Shown: positions 7,891-17,099 of the stretch, piece by piece
How positions within the stretch are numbered: position 1 is the first letter of the stretch
How the letters are laid out: each line of letters starts with the position of its first letter
Source of the DNA: Prostheceraeus crozeri
Lineage: Eukaryota; Platyhelminthes; Polycladida; Euryleptidae
Reading direction: 5' to 3'
DNA length: 64,000 nt
NCBI GenBank assembly: GCA_907163375.1
Contig: CAJQUW010016861.1
Location: 22,471 to 86,470, forward strand
The notes under the pieces: generated by a model
Database searches by the model: none
Told to the model about the DNA's origin: nothing
Seen by the model: only the letters and a program-made list of their open reading frames with translations
Position numbers and translations under genes: made by a program

Positions 7891-9441
7891 CATAACAGAT
7901 ATAAAATATTTATTTAATGAATCGGTTGAACATAATGAAACCGATGAAACTTTTTCTGATATTCTAACAAACTTTTATAATATATTTAAGAAATCTTTCA
8001 AATGTTATATGAATGTAGAAGTACTTTATACAAAAAATGGACCTGATGGAATTCCTGAAGAAATAATACAAGGACATTTTACAAATTCGCAAGAAATTCA
8101 TAATGTAAATGATATACAACCCATATTTGAACAAATGATACTTAAATTAGAAAATTGTATAATTGAAGCCCAGTTACGTGAATCTGGTTGGAGATTTGTT
8201 AAAATACTATCTAAGAAAATAGTAATTGATAAATATAAAAATAATACTGGTGGTAGTTATGTTCCTTTGCCTTTCAGTTCTCCACAAATAATCAACATAA
8301 AAAATGAAGATGATTATTGTTTTCTGTGGAGTATTATAGCACATTTACATCCTGCAAAATATCACAAAGAAAGACTAAGTCATTACAATAAAGAAGAATA
8401 CATAAATGAATTTGATCTCTCTGATGGCTTAGATGAATTTCCATATGATTATATTAGGTTAAAAAAGTTTCATAAAAAGAATAAAAATTTAATAGAAGTA
8501 AATGTTTTTGAATTAAATGTGAATTATGTTTCTATTGGTAAAATTACTCCACTTTACTCAGATTCAAAAAAATTTATTTGAATAATAAAAATTTATGTCA
8601 ATCAGAAATAGTATATAATGATAGAGGAAATTACATGCATCATAATATTTTTTACCAAGGAAATATAATATGTACTGAAAAATTTCAAATTGTTAAAACA
8701 CTATCACCAATAATGATTAATCATAATAATTATAAAGGACGTAATTATAATTATGATTATGATTCCGATTATTTATCTTTATCTTTAGATTATATCAACA
8801 AAAATTACAAAATTTAAATGAAAGTTTACAAAAATGTAAAACAGATTATCAACAACAAACAAAAATGTTACTACAAGAATATCACCATAAATATCAAAAT
8901 AAGATAGAAACGATTCAAAAATTAAATGAAGAAAATAATGAAGAAAATGAAACCAATCAAAAAATAAATGAATATTTAAAAAAATATCTACAACAATATA
9001 AAGAACAATAAGATAAAGAATATGAACAACAGCTACAAATATTAAATCAAAATTTTCATCGAAATACATTTAATCTTGCAAAAGAAATTGATGAAACACA
9101 TGAAATATTTAAAGATAAATTTGAAAAATTAAAACAAACACAGCAACCAGCACAAGCGAATATATTATATTATCAGGGTCATTTTATATTGTGTAAAGAT
9201 GTTTCTATATTTACAAAAACTTCAGATAATACAAATTTTCCTTGTCTTCAATGTATGACAAGTTTTAGAACTAAAGAAAAAATGAATAGACATCTGGAGA
9301 ATTGTCAACAAAACGAAGCAGTTGAAAATACTTTTCCTAAAGATGATTATTTAGAATACAATAAATGGTATTTCAAAAATAAAGTACCCTTTACTATTTA
9401 TTGTGATTTTGAAGCATATAATGTTAATATTACACCAAATC

Positions 9442-9467
9442 GAACGGAAAGTTCCAGGGCTTCGCCC
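9442..9467. repeat. In-frame mini-hairpin pair, copy 4
   Basis: GAAC-GGAAA-GTTC (9442-9454) followed by GGGC-TTC-GCCC (9457-9467). It encodes RTESSRASP just after the first exonuclease motif of the polymerase. Confidence 0.75.
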
Positions 9468-9829
9468 GATTCTGAAAATGATAATTCTGAAAATGATAAT
9501 TATGAAAAAAGTGCAGCTGAACAAAGTAAAGAAAAATATTTATTTGAACAAAAACCATTATGTTGGGGAATGTACATTCATTCAAATTATCCTGAATTAT
9601 TTAAATCAGAATATTATCAATACTATGGTGAAGATAGTTCAGAAATGTTTACAAAGAAAGTAGAAGAATTACAAGGTCGTTTTTCACAATTGCTTGAAAC
9701 AAATATTCCAATGATGCCATTAACAAAAAAAAATTAAATTTCATTAATGAAACAAAATGTTATTACTGTGGAAAAGAATTTACAAAAAATTATAAAAATG
9801 GCAAAGGTAGATATCTTGACAAGCGAAGC

Positions 9830-9844
9830 GACGGCTCTGCCGTC
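9830..9844. repeat. Mini-hairpin in the polymerase locus
   Basis: GACGGC-TCT-GCCGTC is a perfect 6-bp stem with a TCT loop inside the metal-binding segment, directly after a shorter GC-GAA-GC hairpin. Confidence 0.7.
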
Positions 9845-10246
9845 AAAGTAAAAGATCATGATCATCTAAATGGATTATATAGAGGTGCAGCACATAATTC
9901 TTGTAATCTCAATGCTAATAAATTTAAATATAACTTTGTTCCTTTATATTTCTGCAATGGTTCTAAATATGATTTCCATCTAGTAATGAAAGATTTATTT
10001 TCATCTGAAAAATTACAACAACAACAAATAAATGTACTATGTAAAACAGAAGAAGAATATTTTTCAATGCAATTAGGTTGTATTAGAATTTTAGATGCAT
10101 TTAGATTTTTTACTCCCTATTCATTAGATGTTATGGGAAAAACTTTGAAATCTGCACAATGTAAAATATTAAATAAATATAATTTAAAACCTTTAAAAGG
10201 CATGTTTCCGTATGAATATATAACTGGAGATAAAACCTGTGGTTCA

Positions 10247-10259
10247 CAGTCGAAGACTG
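10247..10259. repeat. Mini-hairpin in the polymerase locus
   Basis: CAGTC-GAA-GACTG is a perfect 5-bp stem with a GAA loop. It lies in the coding frame (GSQSKTD), without a partner hairpin. Confidence 0.6.
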
Positions 10260-11968
10260 ATTTTAATTCTGTGAATAAAATTATGGAAGAAAAACAACTT
10301 CCTCCAATAAATAAATTTAAATCAACATTAAAACAATCACAATTATCTGAAGAAGATTATGCAGAAGCTGAAAAGAATTGGAGAGAGTTAAATTGTAAAA
10401 CAATGTATGATTATACAATGAAATATCTTCAGATAGATGTATTAATACTAGCTGATCTTTTCGAAAACTTTCGTGACATGTGTTTAGAATATTACGGAAT
10501 AGATCCATGTTATTGTTATTCTACACCAGGTTTAACATGGTTAGCAGGATTAAAACATACCAATGTTAAACTTAAACATTATAAAGAAAATACATATGAT
10601 AAATTATTATTTTTTGAATCTGGAATTAGAGGTGCAGTTTCATCAGTTTTAGGTAATCGTTATGTACAGTGTTACAATAAAAAAGTAAATCCTGATGATT
10701 ATGGAATAATGAAACCTTTATCTCCAGAAGAAAAAGAAAAAATATTAGAAAATTTTCGAACGAAACGAGAAGGAGTAGAACGTGAAAATGCAATTGATGA
10801 ATTCATGAGAGAAAACTATTTGTTATATTATGATTTTAATAGCTTATATTCTTCTTGCATGATACAAGAATTACCAACAGGTGAAATGTTATGGTGTAAT
10901 ATTCTTGATTATCAAAAAACATATGATGGAAATTATAATCATGGTTATATATATGAAGTTGATTTAGTATATCCTGATGAAATAAAAGATAAAACAAAAT
11001 ATTTTCCTTTCTGTCCCGAAAACAAAATTCCCAATATAAAAGATTTTTCAGATTATCAAAAATCTTTAATTCCTAAGAAATACAGACAAACAAAAAAACT
11101 TATGTTAACACAAAGCAATAAAGGAAAGTATGTTGTTGAAGGAAGAATGCTAGATTGGTATTTAGAACATGGAATGATTCTCACCAAAATACATCGAAAA
11201 CTATTTTATCAAAAATCTAGGTGGTTAAAAGATTATATAGAGTTCAATATTGAAAAACGTAAAATAGCTAAAAGAAATAAAGATGATTTTGGAAACGTGT
11301 TCTTCAAATTAATGAATAATGCATTTTATGGTAAGACTTTAGAAAATGTGCGTAATAGACAAAATATTGAAATAGTTTATGATAAAGATAGGTTTCAAAA
11401 TTTAACAAGGAAACCTACATATAAAAGAACTACTAGATTTAGTGATGAACTATGTGCTGTACATTTACGTCGAATCAGCGTAAAACATGATAAATTTAAT
11501 TTTATATGATTCAGTATATTAGAATTAGCTAAACTATTTATGTATAGATTTATATATGATTATTTACCACCTGCTTATGGCAAAAACTATAAATTACACT
11601 TTACAGATACGGATTCCGTTTTCTTAGAATTAACAATACCGTATAATTCTACACTTGTTAAAGAAATAGATAAAATAAAAGATATCATTCATCCTTCTGA
11701 TTTATGTAAAGTAAAAGATGAATTAGAAGGAAATGAAGATTTCATAACAGAAGCTATATTTTTAAAATCTAAATGTTATTGTTATAACACAACTAATAAT
11801 ATTAAAACACATAAAACATTAAAAGGAATTTCAAAGGCATCAGTGGCTAATCAAATAACATTTCAAGATTATAAAAATGTATTATTTAATAATGAAATAA
11901 AAACAGCATGTAATTATAGACTTAATTCAAAGAAACATAAAATGTATTTAAAAGAAGAACATAATTAG

Positions 11969-12158
11969 CATTAGATCCATTTGATGATAAAAGAAAAATT
12001 TTACCTGATCGAATAACTACTTCACCTTTTTAATTTTCTAATTTCTAAGATCGACAAATTTGATATATACATAAAATAAAAAATGATAAAATATTATAAC
12101 ACTATATTTGTATATTTTTTTATCACTCGGTAAACAAATGTTCTATCGAGTTTCAGTC
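11969..12158. other. Convergent gap between polymerase and ATPase
   Basis: A/T-rich sequence with no recognisable gene. It separates the rightward polymerase locus from the leftward ATPase gene and ends in the paired hairpins at 12,159. Confidence 0.6.
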
Positions 12159-12185
12159 GGGGCGAAGCCCCTCGAGGCGAAGCCT
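12159..12185. terminator. Paired mini-hairpins at the end of the ATPase gene
   Basis: GGGGC-GAA-GCCCC (12,159-12,171) and AGGC-GAA-GCCT (12,175-12,185), separated by TCG. They sit in the convergent gap and touch the ATPase stop codon, so they could serve as a bidirectional transcript-end signal. This role is inferred from position only. Confidence 0.6.
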
Positions 12186-12951
12186 AGTCAGAGAACAATT
12201 GTTCGATAACTCTATCATGAATTTTTTTATCAATATTAATTGTAATGAAGCCATAATCTTTTGACCAAGCATTGTTACACGATTGTTTAAATTCATCTTT
12301 ATTTCTTACACATAAATCTCTTAACAAATCGCTTAAGTTTCTTGCATTTATTTCAAATAGTATAAATATATTTGCATTCTTTCTAATAACACTTCCGTCT
12401 AATGAATACATACTTTGTGTTAAATAAAAAACACTACAGTTATTATGTCTACCTCTTGTGAAAGAATTTCTCTGAACTGACTGATTTCTATCATTAACAC
12501 AATCATCAAAAATTACACAATGTTTCATTGTTTTATCTAGTTTACTAGGATCTTGCATATTACCACTATCATCTATTAATTGTATCTTTATATGCTTATT
12601 TTTATTGGATTCAACTAACTGATTATTTTTTGCTGCTTCTTCACACCACGAACTTATTTCTTCTTCATCTTCAGATTTTTCATATTCTTTGAATAATGAA
12701 GCAATTGTTGTTTTTTTAAGATTATTTTCAAATCCATATTTTAAAAATTGATAGACGGGTTGTTCTGCCGTTGTTGTATAAATTATAAGATTGTTATAAT
12801 CCAAAAAATTTGGAGTCGTTAAAATTTTAAATAATAGATACGTTTTTCCACAACCTGATTTTCCGCAAATAACTGACAAAACTTTATTAGATAAATTTGG
12901 ATGATGATTAAATTTAAGTTTCTTTTTATTTAATGGGGGTACTTCACTCAT
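12184..12951 (-). CDS. FtsK/A32-type genome-packaging ATPase (Polinton)
   Basis: The 255-aa frame is uninterrupted. It has a Walker A motif GKSGCGKT (~residues 31-38), a Walker B-like strand with paired aspartates in CVIFDDCVND (~145-154), and a downstream sensor region RGRHNNCSVFYLTQS (~165-180). These are the marks of the HerA/FtsK superfamily packaging ATPases (poxvirus A32-like) found in nearly all Polintons and adintoviruses. The enzyme pumps the DNA genome into the empty capsid using ATP. The length is normal for the family. The start ATG is followed by a polar leader before the P-loop strand. The penton gene lies upstream on the same strand. Confidence 0.92.
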   Translation of the reverse strand: MSEVPPLNKKKLKFNHHPNLSNKVLSVICGKSGCGKTYLLFKILTTPNFLDYNNLIIYTTTAEQPVYQFLKYGFENNLKKTTIASLFKEYEKSEDEEEISSWCEEAAKNNQLVESNKNKHIKIQLIDDSGNMQDPSKLDKTMKHCVIFDDCVNDRNQSVQRNSFTRGRHNNCSVFYLTQSMYSLDGSVIRKNANIFILFEINARNLSDLLRDLCVRNKDEFKQSCNNAWSKDYGFITINIDKKIHDRVIEQLFSD

Positions 12952-13037
12952 TTTTTAATAAAAAAAATTATTTTTATTTTATTTTTATTTTTAAAGAAGA
13001 AGAAGAAAATTAAACTTCTCTAGCTTCGCGTGGGAGT

Positions 13038-13763
13038 TTATACCTCCCAAACCAAAAGATCTATCATAATCTCTTCACCTCCAAAATTTATTTCTTGTCC
13101 TTTCTCATCAGTGATTCTAATGCCAATGTTGTTAATAGTTTTTCTTGTAATAGTGAAATATATTAATGTTTGGGGAAATACATTTAATCTATAACCAATG
13201 GGAAAAGCTGGAAAACTGAATAATAAATTTGACAATTTACCATTTATATATCCTCCTTCAATCATGTCACAATGTACAACAATTGAATTTATTTCAGTTA
13301 TTTTTGGAATCTTCTTACCTAAATGATAACCTTGACTATAGGTTTGTTTATTAAATCCTAATAGCTTTGACAATGATCTATCATGATTAAAATCAACTTG
13401 ATGATTTTCGTCTAAAGTAAGAGAAAATTTATTGACTGCCGGTTCAACTGCAAAATGTAATTGTTTCTTATCTTTAAATGGTATACCTAAATGTCTCTTA
13501 ATTTCATTTGATTTTGATTCAACTTCGTAAGAACCAGGAAGAAAAGTTAATATTTTTTTTTTTTTGCCTTTATCAGTAGAATATCTAAATTGATCATTTA
13601 CATCTTTTATAACATTTTGAATAGTGTTAAATGTAGAGAAACTAGTCAATGCAATTTGATAATTTTTATTTTGTTCTAAATGAAGAATGGGTTCTAAATT
13701 ACAAGTGTGTGATGAAGTAGTTGTTATAATTTTTAACGTCGTACTAAATTTTGATGAACCCAA
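13038..13763 (-). CDS. Penton-like minor capsid protein (single jelly-roll, Polinton)
   Basis: The 241-aa frame is uninterrupted. Its N terminus contains strands and the phrase YQIALTSFSTFNTI, typical of Polinton penton proteins. Its C-terminal part contains RLNVFPQTLIYFTITR, then IGIRITDEKGQEINFGGEEI, the conserved closing strands (an IxITDxxGxxIxFxGEExT-like pattern). The protein forms the fivefold vertex of the capsid next to the double-jelly-roll major capsid protein and would hold the fibre. Length and gene position (beside the ATPase) match the family. The ATG at 13,763 is the first in the frame and gives the expected N terminus. Confidence 0.85.
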   Translation of the reverse strand: MGSSKFSTTLKIITTTSSHTCNLEPILHLEQNKNYQIALTSFSTFNTIQNVIKDVNDQFRYSTDKGKKKKILTFLPGSYEVESKSNEIKRHLGIPFKDKKQLHFAVEPAVNKFSLTLDENHQVDFNHDRSLSKLLGFNKQTYSQGYHLGKKIPKITEINSIVVHCDMIEGGYINGKLSNLLFSFPAFPIGYRLNVFPQTLIYFTITRKTINNIGIRITDEKGQEINFGGEEIMIDLLVWEV

Positions 13764-13936
13764 AATCTCTGTTAGATTTTCTTAATGATTATTAATTTTG
13801 TCTAAATCTGTGGACCCATTTTTTAGTTAAAAATTTGAATAAATATTATAGATAAAAATCGTAGATAAAAATCATAGATAAAAATCTTAGATAAAAATCA
13901 TAGATAAAAATCATGAATAAAAATCATAGATAAAAA
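13764..13936. repeat. Tandem 13-bp repeats upstream of the penton gene
   Basis: A unit close to ATAGATAAAAATC is repeated about seven times between 13,845 and 13,935, upstream of the leftward penton gene and just past the end of the next gene. It may carry promoter signals or be a slippage array. Confidence 0.75.
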
Positions 13937-14692
13937 TTAGAAACAACATATTTCAGCTACACTTTTATAATCCTCTTCATTTAGAATCTTCTTTTCTAAC
14001 AGTCTTTTCAATATAGCATGAATTTCATTGAAACTAGAATTATGTCCTTCCTTTATTGCAGATATTAAAATATTTAATCTATTTAGTAATTCTTGTGGAT
14101 CATCTGGTAAGAATACAATTGTTTCTGTTTTCTGTTTTTCAGATAAACCTTTTCCTACTTTAACTCCCGTTGATAATAAATTTTCTAATTGTTTATAACG
14201 TCTTAGAGATTTTACTGCACCAACTCTATCTAACATAGCTTTATATTTTATGAGATCTTCTACAGCATAATTATTTAAATCTGCTCCTCTTAAAAGATCA
14301 ACAAAATTTCTATCTAAATTAAAAGGAGATTTATCTGGTGAAAAAATTAAACCTCGAAAAGGTTGTGGAAATATTTCTTTTTGTCCGAGATAAAATCTAG
14401 GTATTGTTTTTCCATCTATAAATGAAATAGAATGTTCAAATTGCATAGATTTTGGTAATTTCTTATTAATGTTTGATTCTAGTAATCCATAGTCATCTAA
14501 TATAATTTTGTGCTCTGGATCTGTTATATCAATTTGTTTATCATTATTTGTACTTTCTTTTTCAAGAGTTTTAAATGGTTTCATAGTTTTTTCAAAATCA
14601 GTTTTTACTTGCTCGGTTTGCTGCATTTTTTCAAACATATCAGATTGAATACCAGCTTCTATCATTCTATGTTGAAGATGATTTTCTTTCAT
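13937..14692 (-). CDS. Conserved Polinton hypothetical protein
   Basis: The 251-aa frame is uninterrupted. It starts with charged helices, then a segment around IPRFYLGQKEIFPQPFRGLI, and ends in a helical domain (IVFLPDDPQELLNRLNILIS). The last pattern, FLPDDP followed by LxxRLxxLxxA, is one I associate with an uncharacterised protein seen beside the penton gene in other Polintons; the memory is not exact. Gene order and strand suggest a structural or assembly role, but no function can be assigned. Confidence 0.55.
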   Translation of the reverse strand: MKENHLQHRMIEAGIQSDMFEKMQQTEQVKTDFEKTMKPFKTLEKESTNNDKQIDITDPEHKIILDDYGLLESNINKKLPKSMQFEHSISFIDGKTIPRFYLGQKEIFPQPFRGLIFSPDKSPFNLDRNFVDLLRGADLNNYAVEDLIKYKAMLDRVGAVKSLRRYKQLENLLSTGVKVGKGLSEKQKTETIVFLPDDPQELLNRLNILISAIKEGHNSSFNEIHAILKRLLEKKILNEEDYKSVAEICCF

Positions 14693-14749
14693 AATATTTC
14701 TTTGTTTTATTAACTCTTCTAATTGTTTTATTTTTTAAAATTATCAGCT

Positions 14750-15109
14750 CTAATTTTATCCATTTTTAAAATATAATATTTGAATTTTGTGGTAACATTG
14801 GAATACAGCAAAAACATTTTACTGAACAAATTATTTTTTTATTGCTTTGTTGTTTGACATCTTTTCGTTTCAAGTTTTCTCGTTTTAAGTTTTGTTTAAT
14901 AAAGTTTTGTTTAATAAAGTTTTGCTTAAATTTTCGCTTGAAGTTTTTAGCTCTTCTAAAAAAATTTTGTCATTTTCTTCATTAGAAATTTTGCCATCAC
15001 TAGAAATTTTGCCATCCTGTTTATTCTTATCATCAACTTTTTCGGTCTTTAAATGAAATGGCGTTTTATTAGCTTTATTAGCTATTTGATCAAATTTTTC
15101 AATCTCATC
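14750..15109. other. A/T-rich stretch at the end of the membrane-protein gene
   Basis: The sequence is A/T-rich with short repeats such as GTTTTGTTTAATAAA. It probably contains the decayed C-terminal part of the membrane-protein gene, and no other gene was recognised. Confidence 0.4.
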
Positions 15110-15580
15110 TCACGTAATAACATTATCATCACATACTCTTTGAGAGTAGTAATGCAGTTTATCATAGACTTCTTTAATATGTAAATGCTTAGTTTTTAAT
15201 GATTTTCGTTTCTTAGTTATTAAAGATTTATCTAACATTGTAGCAAGTGAAGTTGCAAAAACACCCGTACCTGTTAAAGCTGTAGCAACTACTGGAATTA
15301 CTAAAACACCAGAAGATATAACAATAGTGAGAGCGCCTAAACTTATTGTTAAGAATATGCCAATTCCTTGTTTTACATTCTTAACATTAGTCCATCTCTT
15401 TCTTAATTTTTTATAATGCTCTAATCTTAATAATAATTGAGATTCCTTATCTTTCATATACCTAACTCTATCTTTGTGTTTTTCTTTATTCATTTTTTCA
15501 ATGTCCATTAAAGTAGAACTACGTTCATATGATAACGAAGGATATATTCTTGCGGTTTCTTCCATTTTTGTTTCTTCCAT
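15110..15580 (-). CDS. Two-span membrane protein of the Polinton right end
   Basis: The 156-aa frame has a charged N-terminal helix (residues ~25-70), then two hydrophobic spans (GIGIFLTISLGALTIVISSG, then VLVIPVVATALTGTGVFAT) and a basic C-terminal helix. The hairpin-like pair of spans suggests an integral membrane or membrane-permeabilising protein. I do not recognise a named family. A diverged second copy of the first span is found at 17,000-17,095, which shows the gene is a regular part of this element type. It is the last gene before composition changes. Confidence 0.55.
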   Translation of the reverse strand: MEETKMEETARIYPSLSYERSSTLMDIEKMNKEKHKDRVRYMKDKESQLLLRLEHYKKLRKRWTNVKNVKQGIGIFLTISLGALTIVISSGVLVIPVVATALTGTGVFATSLATMLDKSLITKKRKSLKTKHLHIKEVYDKLHYYSQRVCDDNVIT

Positions 15581-15689
15581 TTTTAAAGAAATATTTTGAA
15601 TAAATATTTTGAATACAATCTTCTGAATTTCGATTTAAATAGAATTTCGTAGATATCATTTTCATTTTCATTCTCATTTTTATAGAAGA

Positions 15690-15960
15690 CAAAATGTTTC
15701 TATTATATTCCCGTAAATGTGTAATTAAAAACAACACATGGATATTTCAATTTGGTTACAACCACTTTGCATACATTCAATTTGGTTACATCAGGAAATA
15801 ACATTGCATATAAAACAGGAAATAGCATTGCATATAAAACAGACAGATACAAGTTTTCTAAACAATGAGATTTCTGTCCACGGGTGGACACGTTTTAATT
15901 GGTTGAAACACTCTATTGTATTTACACTGCATATAAAACAGAGGGGTTTCAAGAATGATA
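15690..15960. repeat. Direct repeats at the right edge of the Polinton
   Basis: TTCAATTTGGTTACA occurs twice (near 15,747 and 15,777), and TGCATATAAAACAG three times (near 15,806, 15,830 and 15,928). Such sub-repeats are common near Polinton termini. The exact end of the element cannot be set without the other terminus. Confidence 0.6.
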
Positions 15961-16188
15961 AATTTTCTTCACAGCGCGTCTAATGTTAACGCGTTGACTT
16001 GATTAGTTGAATGGCGCACCATTATTCAAGAGAATATAATGAAATAGCATAGGTCTAAACATTGAAAATAAAGTGTCGTGCGGCCGTATCGCAATAACAA
16101 TAGCGGAGTTTAACATCCAAATTCCATTGAATATGTCAGCGCGGTATTGTCGCTAAATGACGCACCATTGTTTGGGAGAGGAATGGAA

Positions 16189-16554
16189 TCATTTGGAATG
16201 ACACATAATTGCTTTACACAATGAAGTCAATCTTCCGATAACGTTAGGTCGTGACTTTAAAAGTACAGTAGAAACAGACACCCTGCAAAGCATAGGAAAA
16301 TTGTCTGCTAATTTACCTAATCTCATTGCAAATGAAACTTCGGTGCGTGAATAATAGATCTGATTTTGCTTCAAGAGACTATAAAAATAAGTCTTGTCAT
16401 TATCACAAACAGAGAGCAGATAGTTGATGTGCTTACCGATAAAAATTTTACACATAACACTGAGTGAATTGTTTCTTTTTTCATGCAACAAGAATTTGTG
16501 TAAGTTTACAATTGTATTATTCTCTCCACCATTTGGCTCTATGAAATCACTCAA
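16189..16554 (-). other. Unidentified open frame between Polinton fragments
   Basis: A 121-aa frame (MSDFIEPNGGENN...) contains an orderly middle part (QIYYSRTEVSFAMRLGKL, then VLLKSRPNVIGRL). No family was recognised. It lies between the main element and the second membrane-protein fragment on the same strand, so it may be a decayed gene of a second Polinton copy. It could also be chance. Confidence 0.3.
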
Positions 16555-16999
16555 AGAATCTGTAAATTCATGCCTCTCAAAATATATTCCTCTCCAATTC
16601 CTCCCGTAATTTTTTCATCCTCTCTGGCAACAATTGTTTTCTTCTATCTTCAAATTGATCTTGTCTCATTTTGAGAAATATATGACGATAGCGTTTTGAC
16701 ACAACCTTCACTGACAAGAAACACTGTTAAATTAAATAAGTCTTCAGCACAATTGTTTGAAATAGCCATATCGATTATTGTTGTTGTGTATTGTTTCACA
16801 GCATTGCAGCCGGAGTAGGATTTGCTGGTTATATATTCCACGTGTTACAAATGTGTAAGTGGGTGTAGCAGCTGTTTGTTCTTTCATACATTGTTTCCTT
16901 TCAAATGTTTGAGTGGGAAGTCACAGCTCTTTACACTGAAATGCCTTTTCTTCATAAATGCGAGAAGCAGATGTTCTCTACAATTGAGTGTTCATCTGA

Positions 17000-17095
17000 G
17001 TGCAAAGCAGTAGATAAATTGTAAGAACGCCAGATGAAATGACAATTGTAAATACTCCTAAACTTATTGTTAAGAATATGCCAATTCCTTCAAAT
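17000..17095 (-). mobile_element. Fragment of a second, related Polinton copy (fossil)
   Basis: The stretch matches 15,280-15,366 in the same orientation; 34 bp around CCTAAACTTATTGTTAAGAA are identical and the flanks are diverged. Read on the minus strand it gives nearly the same first membrane span (GIGIFLTISLGVFTIVISSG). Differences are partly synonymous, so this is a separate related copy or paralogue rather than a recent duplication. It is a broken fossil. Confidence 0.7.
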
Positions 17096-17099
17096 ATTA

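Larger units (their letters stand above)
7480..11968 (+). pseudogene. Protein-primed type B DNA polymerase locus (Polinton PolB)
   Basis: The locus encodes the replicative polymerase of the element. From left to right: a zinc-finger-like start and the Polinton N-terminal domain (GGSYVPLPFSSP, then INIKNEDDYCFLW); a C2H2-like finger (CLQC...HLENC); exonuclease motif I in CDFEAYN (~9405); a CYYCGKEF/DHDHLNGLYRGAAH metal-binding segment (~9755-9890) known from Polinton polymerases; exonuclease motif II near GSKYDFH; polymerase motif A YYDFNSLYSS (~10,830); motif B KLMNNAFYGKT (~11,310); and motif C TDTDSVF (~11,607). Type B polymerases of this group start synthesis from a terminal protein. The locus is broken in several places, about five. 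Three mini-hairpin pairs encode RTEGSRASP-like peptides in its linkers. It converges on the packaging ATPase gene. Confidence 0.93.
1..15960. mobile_element. Polinton (Maverick/adintovirus-like) element, fossil, broken
   Basis: This A+T-rich block carries the diagnostic Polinton set: protease, retroviral-type integrase, major and minor capsid proteins, packaging ATPase and protein-primed type B DNA polymerase. Most virion genes lie on the minus strand. The protease and polymerase are on the plus strand, so genes converge at ~520-570 and ~11,970-12,180 and diverge at ~5,800-5,900. The span is close to the 15-20 kb usual for the family. The left terminus may lie just outside the window. The right edge is uncertain, between ~15,700 and ~15,960, where composition changes and short direct repeats begin. 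The element is broken, with about six to eight breaks concentrated in the polymerase, yet most virion frames remain long. I infer a moderately young, inactive insertion. I did not find paired terminal inverted repeats, because the left end is missing. Confidence 0.93.

Noticed and set aside
8785-9069. A minus-strand hydrophobic protein opposite the polymerase locus
   Set aside because: Its hydrophobicity is the mirror of lysine/asparagine-rich coding on the plus strand, and there is no independent support.
1-15960. Contaminating free virus or bacterial sequence joined by misassembly
   Set aside because: Gene set and order are those of integrating animal Polintons, a related fragment lies in the adjoining host DNA, and the element carries breaks expected of an old insertion. 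Read-level support across ~15.7-16 kb would still be needed to be certain.
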